DNA of 64,000 nucleotides from CTSoil-043 sp963821235 (GCA_963821235.1 CAWGCS010000002.1:62001-126000); one strand, 5' to 3'; shown: positions 25,445-35,885, counted from the stretch's first letter. Notes: generated by a model from the letters alone, not told the origin. Numbers and translations are program-made.

Positions 25445-26401
25445 GTGCAGGAGATCCTCGACCGGCTCGGCCAAGTGGCCCTCGCCGGCCTCGCCCGGCT
25501 CCTCGTCGTCCTCGCCGCCGTCGCGATCCTCGTGATCACCTACCGGGTCGCCCTCTTCGCCGTGCGGCGGGTCGCGGCGCGCGCCGCCGCGACGCCCCTC
25601 CCGGGGGAGCCCGACCTTCCCGACGATGTCCGGGCGGTCCGGATGGCGGCCCGCAGCCGCCGCCTCGACACGCTCGTCCTCGTCGCGACGCGCCTGGGCC
25701 GGCTCGCGGTCATCGTCCTGTCGGGCCTCGCCGCCGGGGCCATCCTGGTCCCCGAGCTGATCGCCGCCCTCGGCTCGCTCGGGGTCGCCCTCGGCGTGGC
25801 CGTCGGCGGGGCGTTGGGCTTCGGCGCGCAGCAGCTCGTCCGCGACTACCTCAACGGGATCCTCATCCTCGCCGAGAACCCGTTCAGCGTCGGCGACATC
25901 GTGGCCGTCGCCGGGGTGCGGGGGACGGTCGAGGAGGTCGGCCTGCGGCGGACGGTGGTCCGTGACATCGACGGCACCGTCCACTCGGTCCCCAACGGCG
26001 AGATCCAGGTCGCCTCCAACTTCACCCGGACCTTCGCCCGCGTCAACGAGCGCTTCGGGGTCGCTCCCGGGACCGATATCGCGCGGGCGACGACCGTCCT
26101 CGAGGACGTCTGCGGCACGCTCGCCGCGGCCGACCCCTGGCGCGAGCGGTTCATCGAGGGGCCGCGGGTGGTCCGCGTCGACGCGGCCGGGGCGGAGCCC
26201 GGCATTCCCATCCTCGTCAGCGCCACGGTCCGGCCGGGCGAGCAGTGGGAGGTGGCCGGCGAGCTGCGCCGCCGCGGCCTCGACGCCCTCCGCCTGGCGG
26301 GCATCGACCTGGCCGCCGGCCGGACCCTCTTCGTCTCCCCGGGTCCTCGCCCCGAGGCGGGTCCGGCCGCCGATGGCGAGGGTGACGCCGAGTTCACGTG
26401 A
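25445..26401 (+). CDS. MscS family mechanosensitive channel
   Basis: 318 aa. Hydrophobic helices lie near residues 10-35 and 75-100, and the pore-lining helix near 110-135 is Gly/Ala-rich (ALGVALGVAVGGALGFGAQQ). The beta domain follows with NPFSVGDIV and HSVPNGEIQVASNFTR, both family signatures. It should act as a tension-gated safety valve in the membrane. Single gene with its own -10 element. Confidence 0.9.
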   Translation: MQEILDRLGQVALAGLARLLVVLAAVAILVITYRVALFAVRRVAARAAATPLPGEPDLPDDVRAVRMAARSRRLDTLVLVATRLGRLAVIVLSGLAAGAILVPELIAALGSLGVALGVAVGGALGFGAQQLVRDYLNGILILAENPFSVGDIVAVAGVRGTVEEVGLRRTVVRDIDGTVHSVPNGEIQVASNFTRTFARVNERFGVAPGTDIARATTVLEDVCGTLAAADPWRERFIEGPRVVRVDAAGAEPGIPILVSATVRPGEQWEVAGELRRRGLDALRLAGIDLAAGRTLFVSPGPRPEAGPAADGEGDAEFT

Positions 26402-26507
26402 CCGATCGGCCTCGGCCGGCAGGTCGACCCGGCGGGCGGTCTGCCGTCGGCGGGGGCGCGCGGCGGGACAGGCGACGCAGGGCGGGCGGCCCTGCCGCGG
26501 GCCTGCG

Positions 26508-26538
26508 TATGATGCGGCCATCCCGCGGAGCCAGGAGG
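26508..26538 (+). promoter_or_regulatory. -10 element and ribosome binding site of the acetyl-CoA synthetase gene
   Basis: TATGAT at 26508-26513 predicts a start of transcription near 26520. AGGAGG at 26533-26538 then precedes the GTG at 26547 by 8 nt, which decides that start over the in-frame GTG at 26538. Confidence 0.5.
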
Positions 26539-26546
26539 TGCCCGGC

Positions 26547-28511
<1,965 letters not shown>

Positions 28512-28515
28512 CGGC

Positions 28516-29163
28516 ATGCCCTTCGGCTTCCTGCGACGGGGCGAGAAGAAGGCGGCACCAGAGAAGAAGGCGGCGCCCGAGGAGAAGCCGGGCGCCCACG
28601 GCCGTCCCGGCAGCGGCGTCCGCGGCCTCCCCTTCGACGGCCTGACCGAGGAGTGGCGCCTCGTCGGGCGCATGGAGATCGAGGGTCGCCTGTCGGACGT
28701 CCTGAACCGGCGCGAGGCGATCCCGATCGCCGACGTGCTCTGGGGGCCGGCCGACGGCTCGGAGGCGCTCACGGCGGCGCCCGGCCTGGAGCGGATCGAC
28801 CCGTTCGACCTGATCGTGGTCTTCGCCGGCGTCGGCTCCCTGCCCTCGCTGACCGAGGCCGAGCGGACGGCGCACCGGCTCCACAAGGTGCCCTATGACG
28901 TCTCCCTCGACCTGCCGCCGTTCCGCGTCGTCGGCACCGTCTTCCTCTTCCCAGGCTCGGAGCCCGAACGGCTCCTGGACCGCAGCAGCGAGCTGTTCGT
29001 GCCGGTGACGGAGGCCGTGGCGCTGATCGGGAGCCGCCCGCTCAACGATGCGGAGGTCGACGTCGTGCTCGTCAACCGCTCCTACCTGCGCGGCGTCGAG
29101 CAGGTCGACCGGCGGACGGTGGAGGCGACGCGGGCCCTCCTGGGATCGGCCGCGGAGCGCTGA
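28516..29163 (+). CDS. Uncharacterised protein with Lys/Glu-rich N-terminus
   Basis: 215 aa, ATG start 4 nt after the acetyl-CoA synthetase stop, so probably co-transcribed. Residues 1-35 are charged and disordered (RRGEKKAAPEKKAAPEEK). The rest is one mixed alpha/beta domain with no membrane segment or catalytic motif that I recognise. The segment PFRVVGTVFLFPGSEPERLL, then SSELFVPVTEA, suggests a beta-barrel-like strand set. Function unknown. Confidence 0.7.
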   Translation: MPFGFLRRGEKKAAPEKKAAPEEKPGAHGRPGSGVRGLPFDGLTEEWRLVGRMEIEGRLSDVLNRREAIPIADVLWGPADGSEALTAAPGLERIDPFDLIVVFAGVGSLPSLTEAERTAHRLHKVPYDVSLDLPPFRVVGTVFLFPGSEPERLLDRSSELFVPVTEAVALIGSRPLNDAEVDVVLVNRSYLRGVEQVDRRTVEATRALLGSAAER

Positions 29164-29181
29164 CCGGGCCCGGACGGCGGG

Positions 29182-30420
29182 CTAGGCCCGGACCGTCTCC
29201 TTGCGCCGGCCGAAGAGGGCGCCCAGGCTGAGCCGCGGGGCTGCCGAAGGCTTCGCCCGGGGCGCGCCGACGATCTGCTCGGCCAGGATCCGGAAGTCCT
29301 CGGTGACCTTCTCGCGGGGGAAGAGCTCGATGACCGTGCGGCCTTCGTTGGCCGCCTTGACCAGCTGCAGCCCGGCCGAGCGGATGAGGGCGAGGGAGGG
29401 CAGGCCGATGGCACGCTCCATGTCCGCGACGGACACGCCGCTGTTGGCGCGGTTGATGACCATCGCCAGCTTCTCGCCGAACCCCAGCTCCTGGGCGACG
29501 TCGCGCAGCTGGACGGCGGCCCGGAGGGCAGGCACGTCCGGTGTGACCGGGACGAGGATCCGGTCGGCCCGTGCGAAGACCGCCCGGTTGAGCGAGTCGT
29601 AGTCGGGGTGGAGGTCGACCACGACGACGTCGTGCGTCATCCGTCCGGTGTCGATCGCCGCGGCCACGTGGTCGGGATCGAGGAGCGAGGTCTTCAGCGG
29701 CCCGGAGGCGAGGACGAGGACGTTCATCCCCGAGGGATGGGCCGAGAGGAGGTCGTTGAGCGTCGCCGGCAGGGCGGCACCGGCGTCCCGGGCGTCGATC
29801 ACCTCGTCCACGAGGGTCCGGACGTGCTCCAGGCCGAGCGAGCTCGCGATGTGCCCGGTCACGGTGTCGGCGTCGACGAGCAGGACCTTCCGTCCCATCG
29901 CGGTAAGGGCGGCCGCGAGGTTGACGGCGATGGTCGTCTTGCCGACGCCGCCCTTGGGGTTGAAGATCGCGACGAAGACCCCGTTGCGCGACCAGTCGTC
30001 GAGGCTGAGCGGCCCGGTCTGGATGACCGCCCCGCTCCCGTCGTCGACGGCCATGCGGCGGATCATCATCGCCTCGACCCGCCAGCGGATCGATTCGGCC
30101 GAGTAGGGCCGGGTGAAGTACTCGTCGCGATCGCCGGCGTGGGTCGCCCCGACGCGGTCGAGGGCCCGGGCCGAGAGGACCATCAGCGCCGGGATCTCCC
30201 GGCCGGCCTCGTGGAGGAGGGCGTAGTACTCCAGCGAGGTGTCGAGGTCGCTCTCGCCGTCGAGGATCGCCACGGCGACCTGGCGTCCCGCCGCCAGGTG
30301 GGCCTCCAGCTCACCGGGGTGGTGGACGACGAGCGGATCGAGGTCCGCCTCGCGCAGGGCGCCGGCGACGGCGTCTCGCTCGTCGCGGGGCAGCGCGATC
30401 GCGATCGCGGGCCGGGCCAT
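29182..30420 (-). CDS. CpaE/MinD-like ATPase with receiver-like N-terminal domain
   Basis: 412 aa. Residues 1-115 resemble a response-regulator receiver fold. Residues about 145-390 form a ParA/MinD ATPase with the deviant Walker A in FNPKGGVGKTTIAVNLA and VLLVDADTVTG. This is the CpaE layout known from Flp/Tad pilus assembly, where it helps position the machinery. No Tad genes (CpaF, TadB/C, prepilin) are within the window. It lies 32 bp downstream of a coiled-coil gene on the same strand, so the two are probably one transcription unit. Confidence 0.8.
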   Translation of the reverse strand: MARPAIAIALPRDERDAVAGALREADLDPLVVHHPGELEAHLAAGRQVAVAILDGESDLDTSLEYYALLHEAGREIPALMVLSARALDRVGATHAGDRDEYFTRPYSAESIRWRVEAMMIRRMAVDDGSGAVIQTGPLSLDDWSRNGVFVAIFNPKGGVGKTTIAVNLAAALTAMGRKVLLVDADTVTGHIASSLGLEHVRTLVDEVIDARDAGAALPATLNDLLSAHPSGMNVLVLASGPLKTSLLDPDHVAAAIDTGRMTHDVVVVDLHPDYDSLNRAVFARADRILVPVTPDVPALRAAVQLRDVAQELGFGEKLAMVINRANSGVSVADMERAIGLPSLALIRSAGLQLVKAANEGRTVIELFPREKVTEDFRILAEQIVGAPRAKPSAAPRLSLGALFGRRKETVRA

Positions 30421-30452
30421 CAGTCCTCCTTCGTCGTGGACGCCCGAGGGCG

Positions 30453-32018
30453 TCAGTCCTGCGGGTCCTGGGCGCTGACCTGGACGATCCCCTCGCCGCT
30501 GCCGACAACGCGGGCAGCGAAGCCCGGCAGCGTCGGGATGAGCTCGCGGAGGGACGTCTCGGGCTCGTGAGCGACCGCGAAGACGAACTCCCCGTCGGGG
30601 CCGGACGAGACGCCGACGTGGCTTACGCCAGCGAGACGGCCGAGGTGGCGCTTGAAGCTGGCGATGCTGGCGACGCTGACGAGGCCCGTCGTGACGACCT
30701 GCGTCGTGACAGTGGCAGCATCTGCTGCGGGAGCGGACTCGGCCGGCACGAGGCCGGACAGGCGGGCCGCAAGGGCCTCGCCGCCGATCTCGGGCAGATC
30801 GTCGACATCGGTGGCGGCAGCCTCGGCGGCGGCGGCCTCGGCGGCCGCGAAGTCGGGCGTCAGGCCGAGCATCGCGAGGCGGGGATCGAGCTCCGGCTCG
30901 GTCGCGGGCTCGACATCCGGCTCGGCAGCCTCGGCGGTGGCGTCCTCCGCCGCGGGGGCCTCCGCCGCGTCGGCGGCAGCCTCCGCAACGCCTGCGTCGG
31001 CGTCGGGCGGAAGGGACTCGGCCGCCTCGGCGGCGGCCGCGATGGCGGCCAGGGCCGCCTCGCGCTCGAGGACTGCGGCGTCGTCGGCGCCGGCCGGTGC
31101 GTCGACCGTGGCCTCGGCCGCGGGCGCCTCGGGGGCAGCCTCGACGGCGGGCACCTCGATCGCGGCCTCGGCAGCCGGAGCGGCCGCTTCCGTCGCCGGA
31201 GCGGCGGCTTCGGCGGTCGTCCGCTCGGGCATGCCCAGGCCGGGCTCACCGAGAAGGGCCGAGAGGGCGTCCTCCTCGAGGTCGTCGAACGAGGGGGCCT
31301 CGGGCAGGTTGGCCGCCCGGGCCGCGAAGACGGCGGGGTCCTCTTCGCCGACGAGGTCGTCGAAGAAGCCGCCCATCTCGATCTCGAAGGCCGCGATGCG
31401 GCCGCGGACCTTCTCGATCTCGTGCTCGATGAGCGCCGCGTGGCGCTCGAGCTGACCCTCGAGCTGCTCGCGTCGGGAGGCGACCCGCCGCTCCGTCTCC
31501 TCGCGGATCCGGGCGATCTCGGCCTTGGACCACTCCTTGATGGCGGCGACGTCGTCGTCGGCGCGCCGGCGCAGGTCGGTCCCGCCCGTGGAGGAGCGGG
31601 CGTGGATCTGCTCGATGACGGACGTTCCCTCGGCCCGGAACTGGTCGAGGGTCGCGACCCGGGCCTGCTCCGCGGCGGCCTGCATGGCTCGCGTGAGGTC
31701 GGCCAGGAACTTCGTGGGCCGGTGCCGAGCCGGGATGGCGGCCGGCCTCGCGGCCGGTGATGCCGGTTCGGCGACGTGCGTCGCGTCGGGCGCCATGGTC
31801 GTCACGGGTTCCTCCTCGTGCCCCCGGACGGCGTCCCCGGCCGCGTCCTGGATGGTGGCCGCCTCGCCCGACTCGGGCGCCGGCGTCGCGCTGGCCTCGT
31901 CGACGGGAGCGAGCGCGTCGGCGGACTCCTCGGCAGGATCGGCCGACGCCTCGCGAGACGCCGCCCGATCCGTGCTCCACGGAAGGCGGAATCCGGTTCG
32001 GGAATCGGTGGTTGCCAT
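30453..32018 (-). CDS. Ala/Glu-rich coiled-coil protein with C-terminal small alpha/beta domain
   Basis: 521 aa from ATG 32018. Residues about 105-235 form a charged coiled coil (EWSKAEIARIREETERRVAS). A long low-complexity Ala/Glu/Pro region follows (about 250-440). The last 80 residues (TTGLVSVASIASFKRHLGRL onward) look like a beta-alpha-beta domain of ACT/HMA shape. No signal peptide. The pairing with a CpaE/MinD-like ATPase suggests a positional or scaffolding role at pole or membrane, but this is inference. The codon bias for GCC/GAG explains the repeat-like DNA here. Confidence 0.65.
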   Translation of the reverse strand: MATTDSRTGFRLPWSTDRAASREASADPAEESADALAPVDEASATPAPESGEAATIQDAAGDAVRGHEEEPVTTMAPDATHVAEPASPAARPAAIPARHRPTKFLADLTRAMQAAAEQARVATLDQFRAEGTSVIEQIHARSSTGGTDLRRRADDDVAAIKEWSKAEIARIREETERRVASRREQLEGQLERHAALIEHEIEKVRGRIAAFEIEMGGFFDDLVGEEDPAVFAARAANLPEAPSFDDLEEDALSALLGEPGLGMPERTTAEAAAPATEAAAPAAEAAIEVPAVEAAPEAPAAEATVDAPAGADDAAVLEREAALAAIAAAAEAAESLPPDADAGVAEAAADAAEAPAAEDATAEAAEPDVEPATEPELDPRLAMLGLTPDFAAAEAAAAEAAATDVDDLPEIGGEALAARLSGLVPAESAPAADAATVTTQVVTTGLVSVASIASFKRHLGRLAGVSHVGVSSGPDGEFVFAVAHEPETSLRELIPTLPGFAARVVGSGEGIVQVSAQDPQD

Positions 32019-32121
32019 GCTGCGTGGTCCCCTGTTGCGCGTTCGGCCTGGGCGCCGACGTCGCCTGTGGCGGATGCTAGGAGCACGGAGCGGTGCGGTG
32101 GAGTTGACCGGTGGTACCAGC

Positions 32122-32151
32122 GGGCCCCGCCGGTGGTACCGGCGGGGTCCC
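32122..32151. repeat. Strong inverted repeat in a divergent intergenic region
   Basis: GGGCCCCGCCGGT (32122-32134) and ACCGGCGGGGTCCC (32138-32151) pair with one bulged base around a 3-nt loop. A related CCGGTGGTACC also occurs just upstream at 32108-32118. It lies upstream of both the coiled-coil gene and moaA, so an operator or leader structure fits better than a terminator. Confidence 0.4.
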
Positions 32152-32265
32152 ACCGGTGCGCCGCCACACCGGCCAGGTGACGTGGGGCACCGGGCCGCGG
32201 CGACTCCGGATTCCGCCGCGCGATGGCGGCCGACGGCCGCCCCGGCGCCGGCTCCCGGACGCGTC

Positions 32266-32271
32266 TACGAT
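32266..32271 (+). promoter_or_regulatory. -10 element of moaA
   Basis: TACGAT stands 9 nt before the ATG at 32281. No Shine-Dalgarno sequence lies between, so the transcript is probably nearly leaderless. Confidence 0.4.
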
Positions 32272-32280
32272 GTCCCGACC

Positions 32281-33390
32281 ATGTCGAAACCACGGTCCTC
32301 CCACGCCGGGTCCGAGCTCGGCCGCGACGACGGCTCCGCCGCCAGCGCCGCGGCCGCCGCCGGGGCGCGGGTCCCCGCGGCCGCGACGCCCCTGGACCGG
32401 CGTGGGCGCCGGATGCACGACCTGCGGATCTCGGTCACCGACCGCTGCAACTTCCGCTGCAGCTACTGCATGCCGGCGGAGGTCTTCGGGCGCGACTACG
32501 CGTTCCTGCCGCGAGCCCAGATCCTCACCTTCGAGGAGATCGCCCGCCTCGCCCGGCTCTTCGTGGGCCTGGGCGTCGAGAAGCTGCGCCTCACCGGCGG
32601 CGAGCCGACCGTCCGCCGCGACCTGCCGGATCTCGTCGGCCAGCTGGCCGCGATCGGCGGCGTCCGCGACCTCACCCTCACCACGAACGGCTCTGCCCTC
32701 CCGAAGCTCGCCCGACCGCTCGCCGAGGCGGGCCTCCGCCGGATCACCGTCAGCCTCGACTCGCTCGACGACGAGGTCTTCCGGCGCATGAACGGCGCCG
32801 ACTTCCCGGTCGCCCGGGTCCTCGACGGGATCTCGGCAGCCCGGAGGGCCGGGCTGTCGCCGATCAAGGTGAACATGGTCGTCCGTCGCGGCTTCAACGA
32901 AGCGTCGATCCTGCCCGTCGCCCGCTGGGCTCGGGACGAGGGCCTGATCCTCCGCTTCATCGAGTTCATGGACGTCGGCCACACGAACGGCTGGCGGCTC
33001 GACGAGGTCGTGCCGCAGGCGGAGATCGTGGCCCGCATCGACGCCGAACTCCCGCTCGAGGCGCTCCCGGCGAACTACCCGGGCGAGGTGGCCAACCGCT
33101 TCCGCTACCGCGGTGGCGCGGGCGAGGTCGGCGTCATCGCCTCGGTCACCCAGCCGTTCTGCGGCGCCTGCACGCGCGCCAGGCTGTCGGCGGAGGGCGA
33201 GCTCTTCACCTGCCTCTTCGCCGCCCGTGGCACCGACCTGAAGGGGCCCCTGCGGGCAGGGGCGACCGACGACGAGCTCCGCGAGCGGATCAGTGGCATC
33301 TGGCGCGTCCGCGCCGACCGGTACTCCGAGCTGCGAACGGCCGGGACTGCCGACCTGCCGCGGGTCGAGATGTTCGCGATCGGCGGCTGA
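32281..33390 (+). CDS. moaA: GTP 3',8-cyclase (molybdenum cofactor step 1)
   Basis: 369 aa. Radical SAM cluster CNFRCSYC at 56-63, SAM motif TGGEPT, the second iron-sulfur cluster in FCGACTRARLSAEGELFTC, and the conserved C-terminal Gly-Gly (FAIGG) all identify MoaA. It converts GTP to 3',8-cH2GTP in the first step of molybdopterin synthesis. The first 44 residues are an Ala-rich extension not found in typical MoaA; an internal start at MHDLRISVTD would remove it, but promoter position favours 32281. No other moa/moe genes are in the window. Confidence 0.95.
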   Translation: MSKPRSSHAGSELGRDDGSAASAAAAAGARVPAAATPLDRRGRRMHDLRISVTDRCNFRCSYCMPAEVFGRDYAFLPRAQILTFEEIARLARLFVGLGVEKLRLTGGEPTVRRDLPDLVGQLAAIGGVRDLTLTTNGSALPKLARPLAEAGLRRITVSLDSLDDEVFRRMNGADFPVARVLDGISAARRAGLSPIKVNMVVRRGFNEASILPVARWARDEGLILRFIEFMDVGHTNGWRLDEVVPQAEIVARIDAELPLEALPANYPGEVANRFRYRGGAGEVGVIASVTQPFCGACTRARLSAEGELFTCLFAARGTDLKGPLRAGATDDELRERISGIWRVRADRYSELRTAGTADLPRVEMFAIGG

Positions 33391-33399
33391 GGCCGCCGG

Positions 33400-33993
33400 G
33401 TGACCCTGCCCACCACGTCGCCGGTGGCGCCGCTCGGCCGCCGCTTCCTCGCCTTCTTCCTCGACGGCTTCGTGCTCGTCCCCATCTATGCGGTCTACGG
33501 GATCGCCCTGGACGGGCTGTTTGGGGCGCTGGTCGAGGCCGGCCCGAATGGGACCGGCCTGGTCGTCGTCGCCATCGACCCGGCCCGCGTGGCGATCGAG
33601 CTGACGCTGACCCTCCTGACCGACGCCGCCTACTATGCCGGGTCGTGGGCGTGGTGGGGGATGACGATCGGCCAGCGCGCCTGCCGCGTGGCCGTCCGCG
33701 CCGTCGGGCCGGGCGCGACGCCGCCGACGGGCCGCCCCGCCGCGCCGCCCGACCCGAGCCGCGTGCCCGCTCAGGCGGCGGTCGTCCGATGGGCGATCCT
33801 CCAGGTCCTGCCCCTCTGCGTCGGGACGCTCGGGGCGGCTGGGGCGGTCCCCCTGGAGGTGATCGGCCTGCTCAACGGCACGTGGTTCGGCGTGCTCGTC
33901 GTCACGGTGCTGGCCGACCCCCTGCGGCGCGGGCTCCACGATCGGGCGGCGGACACGGTCGTGATGCCGGCGCCAGTCTCCCGGCAACGCTGA
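33400..33993 (+). CDS. RDD family membrane protein
   Basis: 197 aa, GTG start 9 nt after moaA. LGRRFLAFFLDGFVLVPIYA carries the Arg and Asp of the RDD family, and WWGMTIGQRACRVAVRAV matches the second conserved block. Three to four membrane helices. Function is generally unknown for the family (some members act in ion homeostasis). Co-transcription with moaA is likely from spacing only. Confidence 0.8.
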   Translation: MTLPTTSPVAPLGRRFLAFFLDGFVLVPIYAVYGIALDGLFGALVEAGPNGTGLVVVAIDPARVAIELTLTLLTDAAYYAGSWAWWGMTIGQRACRVAVRAVGPGATPPTGRPAAPPDPSRVPAQAAVVRWAILQVLPLCVGTLGAAGAVPLEVIGLLNGTWFGVLVVTVLADPLRRGLHDRAADTVVMPAPVSRQR

Positions 33994-33998
33994 GACCC

Positions 33999-34073
33999 TT
34001 CTCCACACGTTCTCCACACGGGGAGAAAACCCGTGGACGCTACCGGGACAGGCCGGCGGACATTCGTGGATAA
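33999..34073. promoter_or_regulatory. Cluster of DnaA-box-like sequences
   Basis: TTCTCCACA at 33999-34007 and again at 34010-34018, plus CGTGGATAA (reverse of TTATCCACG) at 34065-34073, each differ by one base from the DnaA box TTATCCACA. No dnaA, dnaN or AT-rich unwinding element is nearby, so if real it would be a DnaA-binding titration or control site rather than the origin. Confidence 0.3.
34010..34027. terminator. Hairpin between convergent genes
   Basis: TTCTCC (34010-34015) and GGAGAA (34022-34027) form a 6-bp stem with loop ACACGG, downstream of the RDD gene and the oppositely oriented bicupin gene. It overlaps a DnaA-box-like sequence, so the terminator role is tentative. Confidence 0.3.
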
Positions 34074-34294
34074 CCCGGTTGTGGTCGCCGGCTGCCGGGG
34101 CGATGATCTGTCCTGCCCGGAGGGGCCGCGAGAGTCGAGACCACGGCGATCACATCAACGAGGTCCGACGAGGCGTCTGGGAGCAATCCCGGGGGCTCTC
34201 CTCCGAGAGGCACCGCGATCGCATCAAGGGGCCGCTCGGGATCTCGGTTCCTCCGGGCGTTCGCATGCCCGGCGCCGTGCCTCTCCGCCCGGCC

Positions 34295-34957
34295 TCAGGT
34301 CGGCGGGTCGACCTCCTCGCGATCCGTGAGCGGATCCGCTGCGGGCGTGCTGCAGACGTAGTAGCGGAGCGTCGTGCGCCCGGTGTTCGCGATGGCGTGG
34401 GGCAGCCCCATCTCGATGCGGACGCCCTTGAGCGGCTCCAGCGTCTCCTCCAGCGACCCGACCCGGACGGCGCCGCGACCCTCGAAGACGACGATCACGT
34501 GCTCGGAGCGCTGGTGGCGATGCCACCCCGTCCCGCCGCCGGGGTCGATCTCGACCTCGTTGAGCGAGAAGGCATCCGTCCCGAAATCGCCGGGCTCCAC
34601 GAGGACCCGCGTCCGGACGCCGTCGCGCTCGACCACCCGGGCGCCCTCGCGACGCCGGACCGGCTCTGCCTCTGCGACCCACGTCCGCAGGACGTCGGCG
34701 GGTCGCTCGGCGCTCACCTCGACAGCGGCCAGCAGGGCCAGGGCGTCGATCTTCGCCTCGTTGCGGACGAGGTGGTACTCGGCCGGGGCCTCGTAGAGGA
34801 CGTCGCCGGAGCGGACGGTGGTCCGCCGCTCGAGGGCCGGGCCGTGCTCGAAGACGATCTCGCCGACGGCGACGTAGACCAGGGTCTCGACCCCGAGGCG
34901 GTGCGGCCCGATCTCGGCGCCCGGGGGGATCCGATCGAACTGCAGGCGGATCGCCAT
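34295..34957 (-). CDS. Bicupin domain protein
   Basis: 220 aa with two cupin barrels. The first (about 20-75) reads GVETLVYVAVGEIVFEHG and SGDVLYEAPAEYHLV. The second (about 130-200) reads GTGWHRHQRSEHVIVVFEG with the HxH and Glu metal ligands, and MGLPHAIANTG with the third His. Only the second domain keeps the full metal set. Probable cytoplasmic metal-dependent oxygenase, isomerase or sugar-binding protein; substrate unknown. It starts 19 bp after the thyX stop and is probably co-transcribed. Confidence 0.75.
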   Translation of the reverse strand: MAIRLQFDRIPPGAEIGPHRLGVETLVYVAVGEIVFEHGPALERRTTVRSGDVLYEAPAEYHLVRNEAKIDALALLAAVEVSAERPADVLRTWVAEAEPVRRREGARVVERDGVRTRVLVEPGDFGTDAFSLNEVEIDPGGGTGWHRHQRSEHVIVVFEGRGAVRVGSLEETLEPLKGVRIEMGLPHAIANTGRTTLRYYVCSTPAADPLTDREEVDPPT

Positions 34958-34976
34958 GACCCCTGGCGTGACCCTC

Positions 34977-35870
34977 CTATCCGTCGACGACGGGCAGCGA
35001 CCGACCGGCGGCCTTGGCCGCGCTCGACTTCTCCGCCCACGCCGCCAGCACCGTGTCGCGGTGGGGCCGGATCGGGCAGTGCTCGTCGCGATTGCCCATC
35101 TCGTCGCAGTAGCCGAGCGGGACGCACTTCGGGGCGAGGAAGCTGCCCAGGAACGGGCTCACGGCGAAGACCTCGTGGCGGATCAGCTGGAAGAGGCGCC
35201 GGATCTCCCACTGGGCCATCGTGCAGAGGCGGAGCCCGGCGATGTGGATCAGCGCCCGGAGATTGGCCGTCATCACGAGATTGGTGCGGGTCGCGTTGGG
35301 GAAGATGAAGCGGGCGTCCTCGCCGGGGATTCCGGCCGCCAGCAGGTCGCCGTACAGCCCGAGCGAGCCGTCGACCTGCTCCTCGTAGCGAGCGCGGAGC
35401 GTGGGATCGGCCTCCGCGATCGTGCCCGGCAGCATCGTGGCGGCTCGCTTGAAGGAGACGTAGCGCTGGCTCTGCTGGTCGAACGCGACGCCGGCCCGGT
35501 GGCGGACGAGTTGGTGCGAGAGGGTCCGGCTCACGCCGCTGATGCCGAACGTGAACACGACGTGCTCGATCGTGCTGCCGTGGCCGCTCTCGATCACCCC
35601 GCTGATCAGGCGCTGCATCCTGGCGGGGTCGATCTCGCCGCCCTCGGCGCGCCGGAAGATCTCGTCGGGCTCGAGCTCGCTGTAGCAGGTCCGGCAGGCC
35701 GTGTAGATCAGGGGGACGTAGTAGCGCTCGACGATCTCGCGGTTCGGGAAGAGGAGGGTCGCCTTCATCCCCAGGTCGCGGCGACCCGGATTGCGAGGGA
35801 TCCCGGACTTCGCGCGGGCACGGCCGGCGGTCGGCGCTGGCGCCTGGGACGACTTCGGCTGCTCGGCCAT
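34977..35870 (-). CDS. thyX: Flavin-dependent thymidylate synthase
   Basis: 297 aa. The ThyX signature region reads RHRAGVAFDQQSQRY; substrate and FAD contacts are also seen in SGHGSTIEHVVFTF, TANLRALIHIAGLRL and AQWEIRR. It methylates dUMP to dTMP using methylene-tetrahydrofolate and reduced FAD. The usual spacing RHR-x7-S is x8 here. The N-terminal 34 residues are a basic, Pro/Ala-rich extension; MKATLLFPN is an alternative start, but the -10-like AGGATA (minus-strand TATCCT, 35880-35885) favours 35870. No thyA is seen. Confidence 0.93.
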   Translation of the reverse strand: MAEQPKSSQAPAPTAGRARAKSGIPRNPGRRDLGMKATLLFPNREIVERYYVPLIYTACRTCYSELEPDEIFRRAEGGEIDPARMQRLISGVIESGHGSTIEHVVFTFGISGVSRTLSHQLVRHRAGVAFDQQSQRYVSFKRAATMLPGTIAEADPTLRARYEEQVDGSLGLYGDLLAAGIPGEDARFIFPNATRTNLVMTANLRALIHIAGLRLCTMAQWEIRRLFQLIRHEVFAVSPFLGSFLAPKCVPLGYCDEMGNRDEHCPIRPHRDTVLAAWAEKSSAAKAAGRSLPVVDG

Positions 35871-35879
35871 CGTCTGGAG

Positions 35880-35885
35880 AGGATA
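35880..35885 (-). promoter_or_regulatory. -10 element of thyX
   Basis: Minus-strand TATCCT stands 9 nt before the ATG at 35870, giving a nearly leaderless transcript. Confidence 0.35.

Larger units (their letters stand above)
33994..34294. other. 301-bp convergent intergenic region
   Basis: No credible gene. It holds two copies of TTCTCCACACG 11 bp apart (33999, 34010), a TTCTCC/GGAGAA inverted repeat, a TGGATAA element and two similar stretches, GCGATCACATCAACG near 34148 and GCGATCGCATCAAGG near 34217. Sequence quality resembles non-coding DNA throughout. Confidence 0.6.

Noticed and set aside
25962..26546. N-terminal extension of acetyl-CoA synthetase into the MscS gene
   Set aside because: The extension is Ser/Arg/Pro-rich shadow sequence; the AGGAGG site and family length support GTG 26547.
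30850..31250. Repeat-like GCC/GAG-rich DNA that could suggest a satellite or CRISPR
   Set aside because: It encodes the Ala/Glu-rich part of the coiled-coil protein in frame, with no constant repeat unit or spacers.
33994..34294. Chromosomal replication origin
   Set aside because: DnaA-like boxes are few and imperfect, there is no AT-rich unwinding region, and dnaA, dnaN and gyrB are absent nearby.
34074..34294. tRNA or small RNA gene in the convergent gap
   Set aside because: I could not fold a cloverleaf and found no TTCGA-type T-loop or clear promoter/terminator pair.
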